Shown here: positions 8,750 to 16,544 of the stretch, one piece after another
Position numbering within the stretch: position 1 is the stretch's first letter
How the letters are laid out: each line of letters begins with the position of its first letter
Origin: Colwellia sp.
GTDB taxonomy: Bacteria; Pseudomonadota; Gammaproteobacteria; Enterobacterales; Alteromonadaceae
DNA length: 64,000 nucleotides
Direction: 5' to 3'
NCBI RefSeq assembly: GCF_013214175.1
Contig: NZ_JABSPA010000011.1
Span: forward strand, 52,381-116,380
Translations under genes and position numbers: made by a program
Notes under the pieces: model-generated
Seen by the model: only the letters and a program-made list of their open reading frames with translations
Told to the model about the DNA's origin: nothing
Database searches by the model: none

Positions 8750-9865
8750 ATGCCTTTATCACGTACCAAAAATTTGCAACACAAAGCTTATATCCCTTTA
8801 TCTGCTCGAGAGAATCAATACTTGATGGCTAAAATTCCTTTAACCGATGAGCTATTAGCACAATACCAAGGGCTTATTGATCAAAGCAGTGACAGACCTT
8901 ATGAGAAACTCTATCAATACTTAGCCGACAAGTTCTTTGCTATCAATGATAGTTTATCACTAGAGAGTACTCAGTTTATCGCCAATGATAAATTTGCTCG
9001 AGTACGCTTTAGTCCGGAAAAATTTACTGCCCAAACCAAACAGCAAGTATTATTTTTATACAACCCTAAATATCACACCAGCCGAAATACCTTTTTCAAT
9101 GGTGCCAACAGAGCTAAAAAGATAACCTTAATATTTTTAGCTAACGGTGAAGATATTCGTGGTCAATCAGCCAAGTTTCATCAGCTAGTCACTAAGGCTT
9201 TAACTGCTTTTGCTAGTAAAGCTAACATTGACCTGCAACAGATTAGGGTCAGTGATCATCAACATTTAACCTATGATTTGTTTGCTAAAAATAAAGGTAT
9301 TGATGGTAGTCAGGCACATAAATTTAGAGCGATTTCTGACAGGTACTTAGCAGATCAATACCAATTACCAGCGCAGACGAAAGCGTTAACCTATGCGGTA
9401 GTCGAATTCCCTATTAACCGACGAGTCCGTGCGTTGGTTAGCCATGACGAAAACCCGCAAGAGCGTTATAACCCCTTGTATAACCTTATCGCTGATGCTT
9501 TTATTAGTACCGCTAAAAACCACAACTTAAATAACGGTGCTGTCGTCGCTAATGGCCTAGTACCGATTGTACGTTCGGGGGAAGATGAAAATGTGGTCAC
9601 TGCTGGCGAGTTATTAATGCTTGGCTACAACCCACAACATACTAGTTGTGGTTATACCTGTAAGTGGAATTCGGCAAAATTAGTCGACAGTGTGCAACTC
9701 ATTTTTGTTGCTAGTGAGCAAGATAAAACCAGCCACGGCTACGGTAAGTTTGTTAATAATATCGAGCAAGCATTACGCGAATTTGCCCAGAAATTGGCTG
9801 TGGTTAGTGAGCAAGAAGAAATGATGGTTCGATTGCATCAACATGTTGGCTTTCAACTTGGCTAG
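8750..9865 (+). CDS. conserved protein, DUF3083-like
   Basis: 371 residues starting at an ATG preceded by GGGG with 5-nt spacing. Cytosolic by appearance, with no signal peptide or membrane segment. I believe it belongs to DUF3083, known from Vibrio, Shewanella and Colwellia, but this is from memory of its N-terminus (short basic start, then a YIP phrase) and is not certain. Notable residues are a late cluster HTSCGYTCKWNSAK with two cysteines, and an even spread of basic residues. It has its own terminator downstream. A TATAAT at 8675-8680 may be the -10 element, but a matching -35 is not clear. Function unknown. Confidence 0.7.
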   Translation: MPLSRTKNLQHKAYIPLSARENQYLMAKIPLTDELLAQYQGLIDQSSDRPYEKLYQYLADKFFAINDSLSLESTQFIANDKFARVRFSPEKFTAQTKQQVLFLYNPKYHTSRNTFFNGANRAKKITLIFLANGEDIRGQSAKFHQLVTKALTAFASKANIDLQQIRVSDHQHLTYDLFAKNKGIDGSQAHKFRAISDRYLADQYQLPAQTKALTYAVVEFPINRRVRALVSHDENPQERYNPLYNLIADAFISTAKNHNLNNGAVVANGLVPIVRSGEDENVVTAGELLMLGYNPQHTSCGYTCKWNSAKLVDSVQLIFVASEQDKTSHGYGKFVNNIEQALREFAQKLAVVSEQEEMMVRLHQHVGFQLG

Positions 9866-9890
9866 CTAAGCTTGCCCTGCATTTATCTTT

Positions 9891-9935
9891 TAGCCGAACA
9901 TAGTTAGTCTTCACTAAATATGTTCGGCTATTTTC
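9891..9935 (+). terminator. rho-independent terminator
   Basis: 12-bp perfect stem TAGCCGAACATA/TATGTTCGGCTA (9891-9902 and 9919-9930) with a 16-nt loop, followed by TTTTC. It ends the transcript of the 8750-9865 gene. Confidence 0.88.
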
Positions 9936-10042
9936 TAACAATCTATTTTGTCATTTTTATTAATTTCGAGTCCATTTACCGTCATCAATCCTAGTTAACG
10001 TTTATACTGATAAGCAAGGGGTTATGCTTGCTGGAGGTTAAT

Positions 10043-10258
10043 ATGTTTTTAAAAAATAGAAAGAATGGTGATATGGTCGATGTCGATAAAATCCAAGATT
10101 TAACCAATTTGTATCATGAAAAGGTTTTAGGTTGTTATCAAGTAGGCGAAGAGGTGCAAGATCCACAAGAGTTTGCGAAAGCTGAGTTAACCTTTTTATC
10201 GGGTGAAGACTTACCACGCTGTTGGACCGATCCACATTATAGAAGCCATAAAAAGTAG
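10043..10258 (+). CDS. small acidic conserved protein
   Basis: 71 residues. The ATG at 10043 is preceded by GGAGG with 5-nt spacing, the best ribosome site in this region. The frame also opens at a TTG (10028) that would lie upstream of the GGAGG. The sequence has a conserved look, with NGDMVDV near the start and LPRCWTDPHYR near the end. There is one cysteine and no membrane segment. I recognise the type as a small gammaproteobacterial hypothetical but cannot name a function. A G/C-rich hairpin follows at 10322-10346. Confidence 0.7.
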   Translation: MFLKNRKNGDMVDVDKIQDLTNLYHEKVLGCYQVGEEVQDPQEFAKAELTFLSGEDLPRCWTDPHYRSHKK

Positions 10259-10614
10259 TTTTGCTAAAAAGAGTCTTGCTCAACAACTTGATAACTGGCA
10301 CTGATACTGAAATATCTATTGGGGGGAGATAATAATTACCTCCCCCTGTTATTAGCCCTGTTATTAACGATTTGACCATCCATCTAATCATCTATTCTAG
10401 CCAATTTACCTTCATTAAAATCAGCTACGGCTAGCTAAAATGCGAACCACAGTAGCGCCCTATAAAGCTCTTAGTAAAAGGTCTTATTAAACAATCCTAT
10501 TAAACAATCCTATTAAAGGCCTTAAATACAAATCATAAAACACCGGCTATTAAGCAACTCCACCTTATTTGAACTAAAATAATACTAAGTGGTAATTAAC
10601 TTGAGTGTTCAGTT
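10259..10614. other. intergenic region with hairpin and short tandem repeats
   Basis: A hairpin GGGGGAG/CTCCCCC (10322-10328 with 10340-10346) probably terminates the 71-residue gene, although its T tract is interrupted. It is followed by two copies of CCCTGTTATTA. Further on, a 13-bp unit TATTAAACAATCC is present 2.5 times (10485-10517). The promoter of the NfeD gene should lie in the last 100 bp but is not distinct. No gene is seen. Confidence 0.6.
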
Positions 10615-11982
10615 ATGTTTCGCTTGTTATTTTTTATCATACTTAGCAATCCTTTTATGCTCAGCGACTTATTAGCTACAGAGCAGACTCTTTCTGCGCA
10701 ACAACAAATCCCAGTATTAACCATAAAAGGCGCTATTGGCCCTGCTGTAAGTGATTATATTGGCAAAGAAATAAGCAAAGCAAATCAACAGGCTCAAGCT
10801 TCGGCCATACTACTTATTATTGATACACCCGGAGGTTTAAGCAGTAGTTTGCGCGATATCAATCAACGTATACTGGATTCAGACATTCCGCTACTGTGCT
10901 TAGTTTTCCCGCAAGGTGCACGCGCCGCCAGTGCTGGTACCTATATACTTTATGCTTGCCATATAGCTGCAATGTCCTCAGCGACAACACTGGGTGCAGC
11001 TACGCCGGTAAATATTGGCGGTGGTTTTACCCCAAAGCAAGAAGACAAAGATGCTAAACAACAAAAATCAGCCATGGAGAAAAAAGTCCTTAATGATGCC
11101 ATTGCTTATATCCGCTCTTTAGCGCAATTAAGAGGCAGAAATGTAAAATGGGCAGAGCTGGCTGTTAGTGAAGGAGCTACCTTATCTGCACAAGAAGCCT
11201 TAGCTAAAAATGTGATTAACTATTTAGTGGAAAGCCCTGAACAATTGTTACAAGTCCTTGATGGTCAAACCATCATGGTTAAAAAGCAAGAGTACCAATT
11301 AAAGCTCGCGGGTGCGCAGTTAGACTACCGCCAGCCTGATTGGCGTAGTAAATTTATTGCCACCATTACCGATCCTAATATTGCTTATATTTTAATGTTA
11401 ATTGGTATCTATGGTTTATTACTCGAATTCTATAATCCCGGTATTGGCATAGCTGGGGTTACCGGCGCGATTTCCTTGTTTATCGCCCTTTATGCATTTC
11501 AGCTTTTACCAATAAACTACGCTGGTTTGGCATTATTATTACTGGGCATCACCTTACTTATTGTCGAGTCTATGATCCCGAGTTTTGGTGTCTTTGGCAT
11601 AGGTGGCTTAATCGCCTTTGTCTTAGGCTCTATTTTTCTAATAGATACCGAGCAACAACAGTTTCAAGTATCGCTTAAGCTCATCTTTACCCTAGCTATT
11701 GCTAGCGGCTCATTTATTGTCTTTATTCTCGGATATATATGGCGCCTGCGTAGTAATCAAGTTGTTAGTGGTTTAGAAGCGCTTATTGGCGCCCAAGGCA
11801 CAGTACTAGAGAATTTCACCGGTGCCGGTTATATTTTATTAAAAGGCGAGCGCTGGGCCGCAGTTAGTGCGAAACAGCTACAACAAGGCGAGCAAGTGAC
11901 AGTAAATAGTATTAAAGGTTTAACGGTTAGCGTAACAAAGTCCGCTAATCCTGAGAAAATCTCCGCAGAAATAGAGAGGTAG
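10615..11982 (+). CDS. NfeD-family membrane serine protease (ClpP-like), long form
   Basis: 455 residues with a signal peptide of about 20 residues (hydrophobic, ending near LLATEQ). Residues 30-220 form a ClpP/crotonase-fold protease domain with [10 protein letters not shown] and [14 protein letters not shown]. The Ser of AASAG is the likely nucleophile and a Lys in [11 protein letters not shown] the likely general base, as in the Pyrococcus 1510-N protease. Four to five membrane segments lie at about 255-370. A C-terminal NfeD OB-fold domain contains [25 protein letters not shown]. In Pyrococcus the homologue cleaves stomatin. The slipin gene downstream is effectively coupled to this one. 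Confidence 0.92.
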   Translation: MFRLLFFIILSNPFMLSDLLATEQTLSAQQQIPVLTIKGAIGPAVSDYIGKEISKANQQAQASAILLIIDTPGGLSSSLRDINQRILDSDIPLLCLVFPQGARAASAGTYILYACHIAAMSSATTLGAATPVNIGGGFTPKQEDKDAKQQKSAMEKKVLNDAIAYIRSLAQLRGRNVKWAELAVSEGATLSAQEALAKNVINYLVESPEQLLQVLDGQTIMVKKQEYQLKLAGAQLDYRQPDWRSKFIATITDPNIAYILMLIGIYGLLLEFYNPGIGIAGVTGAISLFIALYAFQLLPINYAGLALLLLGITLLIVESMIPSFGVFGIGGLIAFVLGSIFLIDTEQQQFQVSLKLIFTLAIASGSFIVFILGYIWRLRSNQVVSGLEALIGAQGTVLENFTGAGYILLKGERWAAVSAKQLQQGEQVTVNSIKGLTVSVTKSANPEKISAEIER

Positions 11983-11987
11983 TGACT

Positions 11988-12815
11988 ATGATGGAAATTT
12001 TAATTAATACCGGTATGTTGATGCCAATAACAATCATTAGTTTAGTATTATTGTTTGCTTTTAGTTTATTTAGGGTTTTACGGGAGTACGAGCGTGGCGT
12101 GATATTTTTCTTAGGCCGTTTTGAAAAGGTAAAAGGACCTGGCTTGATCATAGTGATACCTATCATTCAACAAATGGTGCGAGTAGATTTACGAACTGTC
12201 GTTATGGATGTGCCCAGTCAAGATGTCATTAGTCGCGATAATGTTTCAGTGCGAGTTAATGCCGTCATTTATTTTCGCGTTACCGACCCACAAAAGGCCA
12301 TCATTAATGTCGAGAACTTCTTACAAGCCACATCACAATTAGCGCAAACAACCTTAAGGTCAGTTCTTGGTCAACATGAATTAGATGAAATGCTTGCCAA
12401 CCGAGATATGCTAAATACCGATATACAAGCAATATTGGATGCTCGTACCGACGGTTGGGGTATTAAAGTATCCAATGTCGAAATCAAACATGTCGACTTG
12501 AATGAAAACATGATCAGAGCCATTGCTCGGCAAGCGGAGGCAGAGCGAACTCGGCGAGCTAAGGTCATTCATGCTTCGGGCGAAATGGAAGCCTCCACTA
12601 AGTTAGTTGAGGCTGCTAGTAAATTAGCTTTGGAGCCAAATGCTATTTTATTACGTTATTTGCAAACCTTGACAGAAATTGCCGGTGAAAAGAATTCCAC
12701 CATATTATTTCCTTTGCCGATGGAATTGATGAAGGGCATATTTAGTCAAAATGAACAGCCCGAACAGAAAAGTACTCAACACGGATCCCAACAAGATAAG
12801 ACGCCAAATAGCTAA
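11988..12815 (+). CDS. slipin (stomatin-like SPFH/band 7 protein)
   Basis: 276 residues. An N-terminal membrane anchor (about residues 8-25) precedes [18 protein letters not shown], the typical slipin entry to the SPFH domain. The domain itself includes [21 protein letters not shown] and the coiled-coil region [20 protein letters not shown]. Slipins form oligomers in the inner membrane and organise microdomains. I placed the start at the ATG at 11988, 8 nt after GAGG. A GTG at 11982 and an ATG at 11991 are alternatives. The gene begins within a few bases of the NfeD stop, the classic NfeD/stomatin operon in which the protease regulates its partner. Confidence 0.92.
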   Translation: MMEILINTGMLMPITIISLVLLFAFSLFRVLREYERGVIFFLGRFEKVKGPGLIIVIPIIQQMVRVDLRTVVMDVPSQDVISRDNVSVRVNAVIYFRVTDPQKAIINVENFLQATSQLAQTTLRSVLGQHELDEMLANRDMLNTDIQAILDARTDGWGIKVSNVEIKHVDLNENMIRAIARQAEAERTRRAKVIHASGEMEASTKLVEAASKLALEPNAILLRYLQTLTEIAGEKNSTILFPLPMELMKGIFSQNEQPEQKSTQHGSQQDKTPNS

Positions 12816-12846
12816 CGTCATCGCTAAATAGCCATAAAGAGTAATT

Positions 12847-12890
12847 ATTGCTTAGCTGTATTTGTTCACACTGTGGCTTAGCAATTTTAT
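12847..12890 (+). terminator. possible terminator after the slipin gene
   Basis: Imperfect stem: ATTGCT pairs with AGCAAT, then one T/T mismatch, then AGC with GCT. TTTTATT follows the 3' arm. It lies between convergent slipin and apbE-like genes, so it may serve the plus strand. Confidence 0.5.
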
Positions 12891-12897
12891 TAACTTA

Positions 12898-13893
12898 TTA
12901 TCTACGCGACCAATAAGTAACCTCTTGCTCAGTCAAAAACTGCTCTGCGCCCTCTCCTTGCAACAAGGCTAGCGTAGCTAACATACCCGCTTGAATACAT
13001 TGCGGTGCCAGCGTGGTGATTGACTTGGGTGCCTGCTCAATTGGCCAGCCAGTTAACGCATTAAGCACGTGACTATAACGCCGGCCATCTTTAACTAAAA
13101 AACGTTTACTATCACCACTTGTAGCTAAGGCGCCTTGATATAAAGCAATTATGGTATCTTTGTCATCTTTATTATTATCGTTGTTTAACTTAGTTCCCTC
13201 AATTGACTCAATGGCAACTTGCCAGGGCAGACCGTTTAATCTTGGTCCCGTTACCGCCAAATCTCCGCCCAGATTAACCAGCACCGGTAGCTTTGTTATT
13301 TGCTTAGCGAGTAAAATACTGCGGTCAACGGCATACTCTTTACCAATGCCGCCAAAATCAAGGGCCATGCCTTGGGGTAAGGTAATGCTATTTGGCTGAT
13401 AACTAATATTTTCCCAGCCAACTAAGGGTAAAACACTGGCAACCTGCTTTGCTGAAGCGATATTAGCGCTACCATCAAAGTGCCATACTTGATTAAGAAT
13501 ACCAGCGCTAATATCAAATAAACCATCACTTAGCTGATAACACTGCTCAGCAAAGTTTAATAACAGGTAGCATTCTTCATCAATAGCAATGTTCTGCCCG
13601 CTACTATGGTTAATTTGGTAACAGACACTGTTTTTGTTATAACGACTAAACTTGTCTTCAATACGCCAAACCTCATCACTAACTGCACGGCCGACCAGCT
13701 TTGCTAAAGCTAAATCATTTGTTTGCATCAGTACTTCACATGGGCTGGCCATGGCATCAAAAGTTATCACATAACCCTGCTCTTGGGCTTTGACCGATAG
13801 GATTCGCTGACTGCTCTTAATCGTTTTTTTAATGGTATTGTTAATTACTTTGCTAATGGTTTCATTCATTGTCTTGCTAGTTGCTTTGTTCAT
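12898..13893 (-). CDS. apbE: FAD:protein FMN transferase, ApbE family
   Basis: 331 residues. ApbE enzymes transfer FMN from FAD to a Thr or Ser of a target protein. Visible motifs are MASPCEVLM near residue 48, DEVWRIEDKFSRYNKNS, the Mg/FAD motif LDFGGIGKEYAVDR, LVNLGGDLAVTG and SHVLNALTGWPI near the end. Known ApbE proteins usually act in the periplasm as lipoproteins or secreted proteins. Here the N-terminus is polar, rich in Lys, Thr and Asn, with no visible signal peptide or lipobox; an internal ATG at 13869 does not change that. It is the last gene of a DUF4266-DUF3570-ApbE cluster, and the DUF3570 product carries a plausible target motif. Confidence 0.9.
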   Translation of the reverse strand: MNKATSKTMNETISKVINNTIKKTIKSSQRILSVKAQEQGYVITFDAMASPCEVLMQTNDLALAKLVGRAVSDEVWRIEDKFSRYNKNSVCYQINHSSGQNIAIDEECYLLLNFAEQCYQLSDGLFDISAGILNQVWHFDGSANIASAKQVASVLPLVGWENISYQPNSITLPQGMALDFGGIGKEYAVDRSILLAKQITKLPVLVNLGGDLAVTGPRLNGLPWQVAIESIEGTKLNNDNNKDDKDTIIALYQGALATSGDSKRFLVKDGRRYSHVLNALTGWPIEQAPKSITTLAPQCIQAGMLATLALLQGEGAEQFLTEQEVTYWSRR

Positions 13894-14001
13894 TGACGTT
13901 ACTATACGGAGAAAATTTCATATTAACTTCCATATCAGCTTTAAAATAAGGTGTCATAGCAACATCCATAACATTTCCCAGATTAATTACCCTATCAAGC
14001 A

Positions 14002-15390
14002 TCATAAAAACGAATAACTCAGCTGGAATATAACCGCTTGCACAACGGGATAAACAGTTAAACTCGACAGTTCACTAGGCTCATCAAAACCGGCATTATT
14101 TGGCATTTGCCGATAATACTCTAATCTTACGGAAAAATCGTTACCATTATTCAGGCTAAAACCATACTTTACCCCAAGAGTCACAGCGTCCATTGCACCG
14201 ATGCGATAATCAGCACTGATATAGTTTTCGTCTGGCGTAGTCTTATTTTCTTGTTCAGCAAAAGTATAAGGGCGATAGAATTTGGCGGCACTTTGTTGAT
14301 AATAACGAATATGCGGCTGAAGGTAGCTTTGTTTACCGAAGCGACTAGATAGCGGCATGTACAAAGTGCTATCTAGGGTGTGCGATTTAATTTGCCAGTC
14401 GTCCCACATATAACGATATGAAATATCTAGCACACTGTTCAATAAGTTTTGGTCAAAATGGTATTTAGCTTGAGCAAAAGTACTTTGCTTATTACGTTCA
14501 TTCGGCCTGTTTTCATAGATATAATCTTGCGCAGTGCCTTGTTGATCTAAAACACTGACAATTTTAAAGGGATCAGTTAAATAACCTCGCACCATAGAGT
14601 ACGAATAATTAAACTGAGTGATCATCCTGCGGTTAATCACCTGGGTGAAACCCAGTAATACATCGCTAGTGACTTTTTTATCACTACTTCCTATACGAGT
14701 TTTAGCAAGATCTTCATCCCAACTTGCCGAATTACTATCTCCAATAGGCATTGAAGCATAAGGCTTAGGTATGCCGCCCATAGGGGTAAAGGTATCTTGA
14801 AAATGACTTAGCCCTAATGAAATAGTTGAGTTTTTCTTATAAAAATCCACCGCCAAATTACCATTAACCCCTAGGGATAAATAATCAAATTCTTTAGAGA
14901 AATGTCCGCCAATACTGCCCGTGTAATTCTCAGCTAGGGGTTGAGTCCACTGAGCGTTTAATTGCACTCGAGTATCTTTGAAGGTGTCATCAAGGGGCGT
15001 TTCCCCTGCTGGGGTAACATATTGGCCCTCACCTGAGGGGCGAGTAAATGTTTGCGCCTGCGCTTGTACTACAGCGCCATTCGCCGAAGCGCCAGTTAAA
15101 GAATCAATAGTCAATTTTAAATTTAATATTTCATCATTAGCAAAGGTTTTGTTGCCGCTGACAATCACCTCAGCCGCGGTTACTCGCTCGCCTTCAGAAT
15201 AAAATAAAAAGGCACTATCAAATTGCCAATCTTTTAACACTTCAGCTTTAGCGTCATTAACCATTACGCCAGTACCTAATAAAGCGCCTGCGGCCATGGA
15301 TAAAGCCATTTTGACATTAGCTTTTTTAAGCTGGCTATGCTGATTACTTTGGCTATGTTGCTTACTGTTTTTATTGTCTGGGTAGATCAT
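14002..15390 (-). CDS. DUF3570 outer-membrane barrel, probable flavinylation target
   Basis: 462 residues. A long polar N-terminus leads to a signal sequence (about residues 21-49, MALSMAAGALLG core, cleavage near AKA-EV). The rest alternates polar and aromatic residues and ends in FQLSYSFL, consistent with an outer-membrane beta barrel. Residues 96-106 read DSLTGASANGA, close to the ApbE acceptor pattern D-x-x-[ST]-G-A-[TS] of NqrB/NqrC/RnfG proteins, which would make Ser102 the candidate FMN site. I infer this from the motif and from the ApbE gene 108 bp downstream. The barrel prediction rests on sequence pattern only. It follows the DUF4266 lipoprotein gene by 37 bp. No clear ribosome site is visible. 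Confidence 0.85.
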   Translation of the reverse strand: MIYPDNKNSKQHSQSNQHSQLKKANVKMALSMAAGALLGTGVMVNDAKAEVLKDWQFDSAFLFYSEGERVTAAEVIVSGNKTFANDEILNLKLTIDSLTGASANGAVVQAQAQTFTRPSGEGQYVTPAGETPLDDTFKDTRVQLNAQWTQPLAENYTGSIGGHFSKEFDYLSLGVNGNLAVDFYKKNSTISLGLSHFQDTFTPMGGIPKPYASMPIGDSNSASWDEDLAKTRIGSSDKKVTSDVLLGFTQVINRRMITQFNYSYSMVRGYLTDPFKIVSVLDQQGTAQDYIYENRPNERNKQSTFAQAKYHFDQNLLNSVLDISYRYMWDDWQIKSHTLDSTLYMPLSSRFGKQSYLQPHIRYYQQSAAKFYRPYTFAEQENKTTPDENYISADYRIGAMDAVTLGVKYGFSLNNGNDFSVRLEYYRQMPNNAGFDEPSELSSLTVYPVVQAVIFQLSYSFL

Positions 15391-15427
15391 TTATATATTG
15401 ATAGTTACTGCTTGATTAACCAATCGG

Positions 15428-15706
15428 TTAATTGCAGCCACAACCTCCGCCGCCAAAACTTTTACCACCGCTAGAGGCTTCTTTTGAAAAATAAATGTGA
15501 TCATCCAAAGCGGCATCAATAGGGCTGGATGTTAACGCCATTGCTTTTGTCGCCAATAAATCACGCTCCCAAGGCTCTACCCCCAAACTACTGCAAGCAC
15601 TCAGGTTGACAAGAACAACAGCTAACAGGATAAACTTTGTTTTAGACACAGCTATAGACTGATATAGCTGCGGTGATTTTTTAATAGAGGATTTATTCGC
15701 TTTCAT
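15428..15706 (-). CDS. DUF4266 small lipoprotein with C-terminal CGC motif
   Basis: 92 residues from the ATG at 15706, preceded by AAGG at 5 nt; the frame runs up to a TTG at 15757 with no ribosome site. A basic N-terminus and hydrophobic stretch lead to the lipobox LSAC. The mature protein begins CSSLGVEPWERDLLA, the PWER signature I associate with DUF4266. It ends GGGGCGCN exactly at the C-terminus. The two closely spaced cysteines could bind a metal or form a redox pair, but the function is not known. It is the first intact gene of the ApbE/DUF3570 cluster. The truncated redoxin-like frame lies immediately upstream on the same strand. Confidence 0.85.
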   Translation of the reverse strand: MKANKSSIKKSPQLYQSIAVSKTKFILLAVVLVNLSACSSLGVEPWERDLLATKAMALTSSPIDAALDDHIYFSKEASSGGKSFGGGGCGCN

Positions 15707-15794
15707 TATGACCTTTATGACTTTAGTGCCTTTGCTTGCCTTTAACACCCTTTTCAAAAAGAGTGGCTATAACAATCAACATTGAATGCCAGCT

Positions 15795-15953
15795 TTATAC
15801 TTGGTTTAATTTACCGATACCAGAGCCACTATAGCGATATTTAATCTCGCCTTCAGCTTTTATTAACACGATTTTACTATCCTGCTTGGTATTATTGTAG
15901 GTATCCTTGCATGTAAAGTACTTACCTAGGATGGGTAATGTAACTATCTGCTC
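15795..15953 (-). pseudogene. 3' remnant of a redoxin/thioredoxin-like gene
   Basis: A 52-codon open stretch ends in a stop at 15795-15797. It is preceded in frame by TGA at 15954 and contains no usable start. It reads like the end of a thioredoxin-fold protein: KQDSKIVLIKAEGEIKYRY resembles the final strands with the xLIDxDGxIxYR pattern of TlpA-type redoxins, followed by SGSGIGKL. It lies directly upstream of DUF4266 on the same strand, the place where a thioredoxin-like gene is often found in such clusters (from memory). Upstream sequence is not recognisably coding, so the 5' part seems lost. The family call is an inference from a short fragment. Confidence 0.55.
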
Positions 15954-16119
15954 TCATCAGCTTAGACAAGTAAACTTACCCAAAATCATCCCAAACGTAA
16001 CTAACTCAAAATGCATAAATAATTTCAACGTTAACAATTTTGAAATCGATTAACATTTCTTTAGAACAAACTTGGGTATATACTGCGCCGCCATGGCAAT
16101 GATTAATGATTTAAAAATA

Positions 16120-16422
16120 ATGACTTTCAATAAGCCTTATACCTTATTGTATTTTTTATTATGCTTTTGCTTTATCAGCACGAGCTTTGCACAACCATGT
16201 CACTCAGAAGCCAACCTAAGTAACGGCTATCATTGCCAACTTGAATTAGAAGATAATCATGAGCCCAGTGAACTATTAAGCGGCCACCTTTATCTAAATA
16301 TGCTTGATAGCACTTGTGAAGTTATTTCATATACACCAGTAGAAAATCTAAACCTACAGAGCTTACCTTGCTGTAATCGTGGTCCTCCCACTAACTTATA
16401 TTATTCAAACAACAGCAAGTAA
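16120..16422 (+). CDS. small secreted cysteine-containing protein, hypothetical
   Basis: 100 residues from the ATG at 16120, which gives a clean signal peptide (TLLYFLLCFCFISTSFA, cleavage before QPCHSE). The frame extends to ATGs at 16099 and 16093 and a TTG at 16072, but these would put a polar tail in front. No good ribosome site is visible for any start. The mature part of about 75 residues has five cysteines and an acidic centre (LELEDNHEPSE). It is not similar to anything I recognise. It could be a real small periplasmic protein or a decayed frame. Confidence 0.45.
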   Translation: MTFNKPYTLLYFLLCFCFISTSFAQPCHSEANLSNGYHCQLELEDNHEPSELLSGHLYLNMLDSTCEVISYTPVENLNLQSLPCCNRGPPTNLYYSNNSK

Positions 16423-16544
16423 TACTATAAGCTAGGCAATAACTAAACCGTTATAAGGCATAGCATTATCTTTTTCTACCGACTCAGTTTCACTATTTTT
16501 ATTAATGGTGACAGTAAGTTATTATTTTCCAGTAGTCCATTATT

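Noticed and set aside
10038..10391. 117-residue minus-strand ORF over the small acidic protein gene
   Set aside because: The plus-strand gene has GGAGG at the right distance and conserved-looking sequence; the antisense frame also crosses the terminator.
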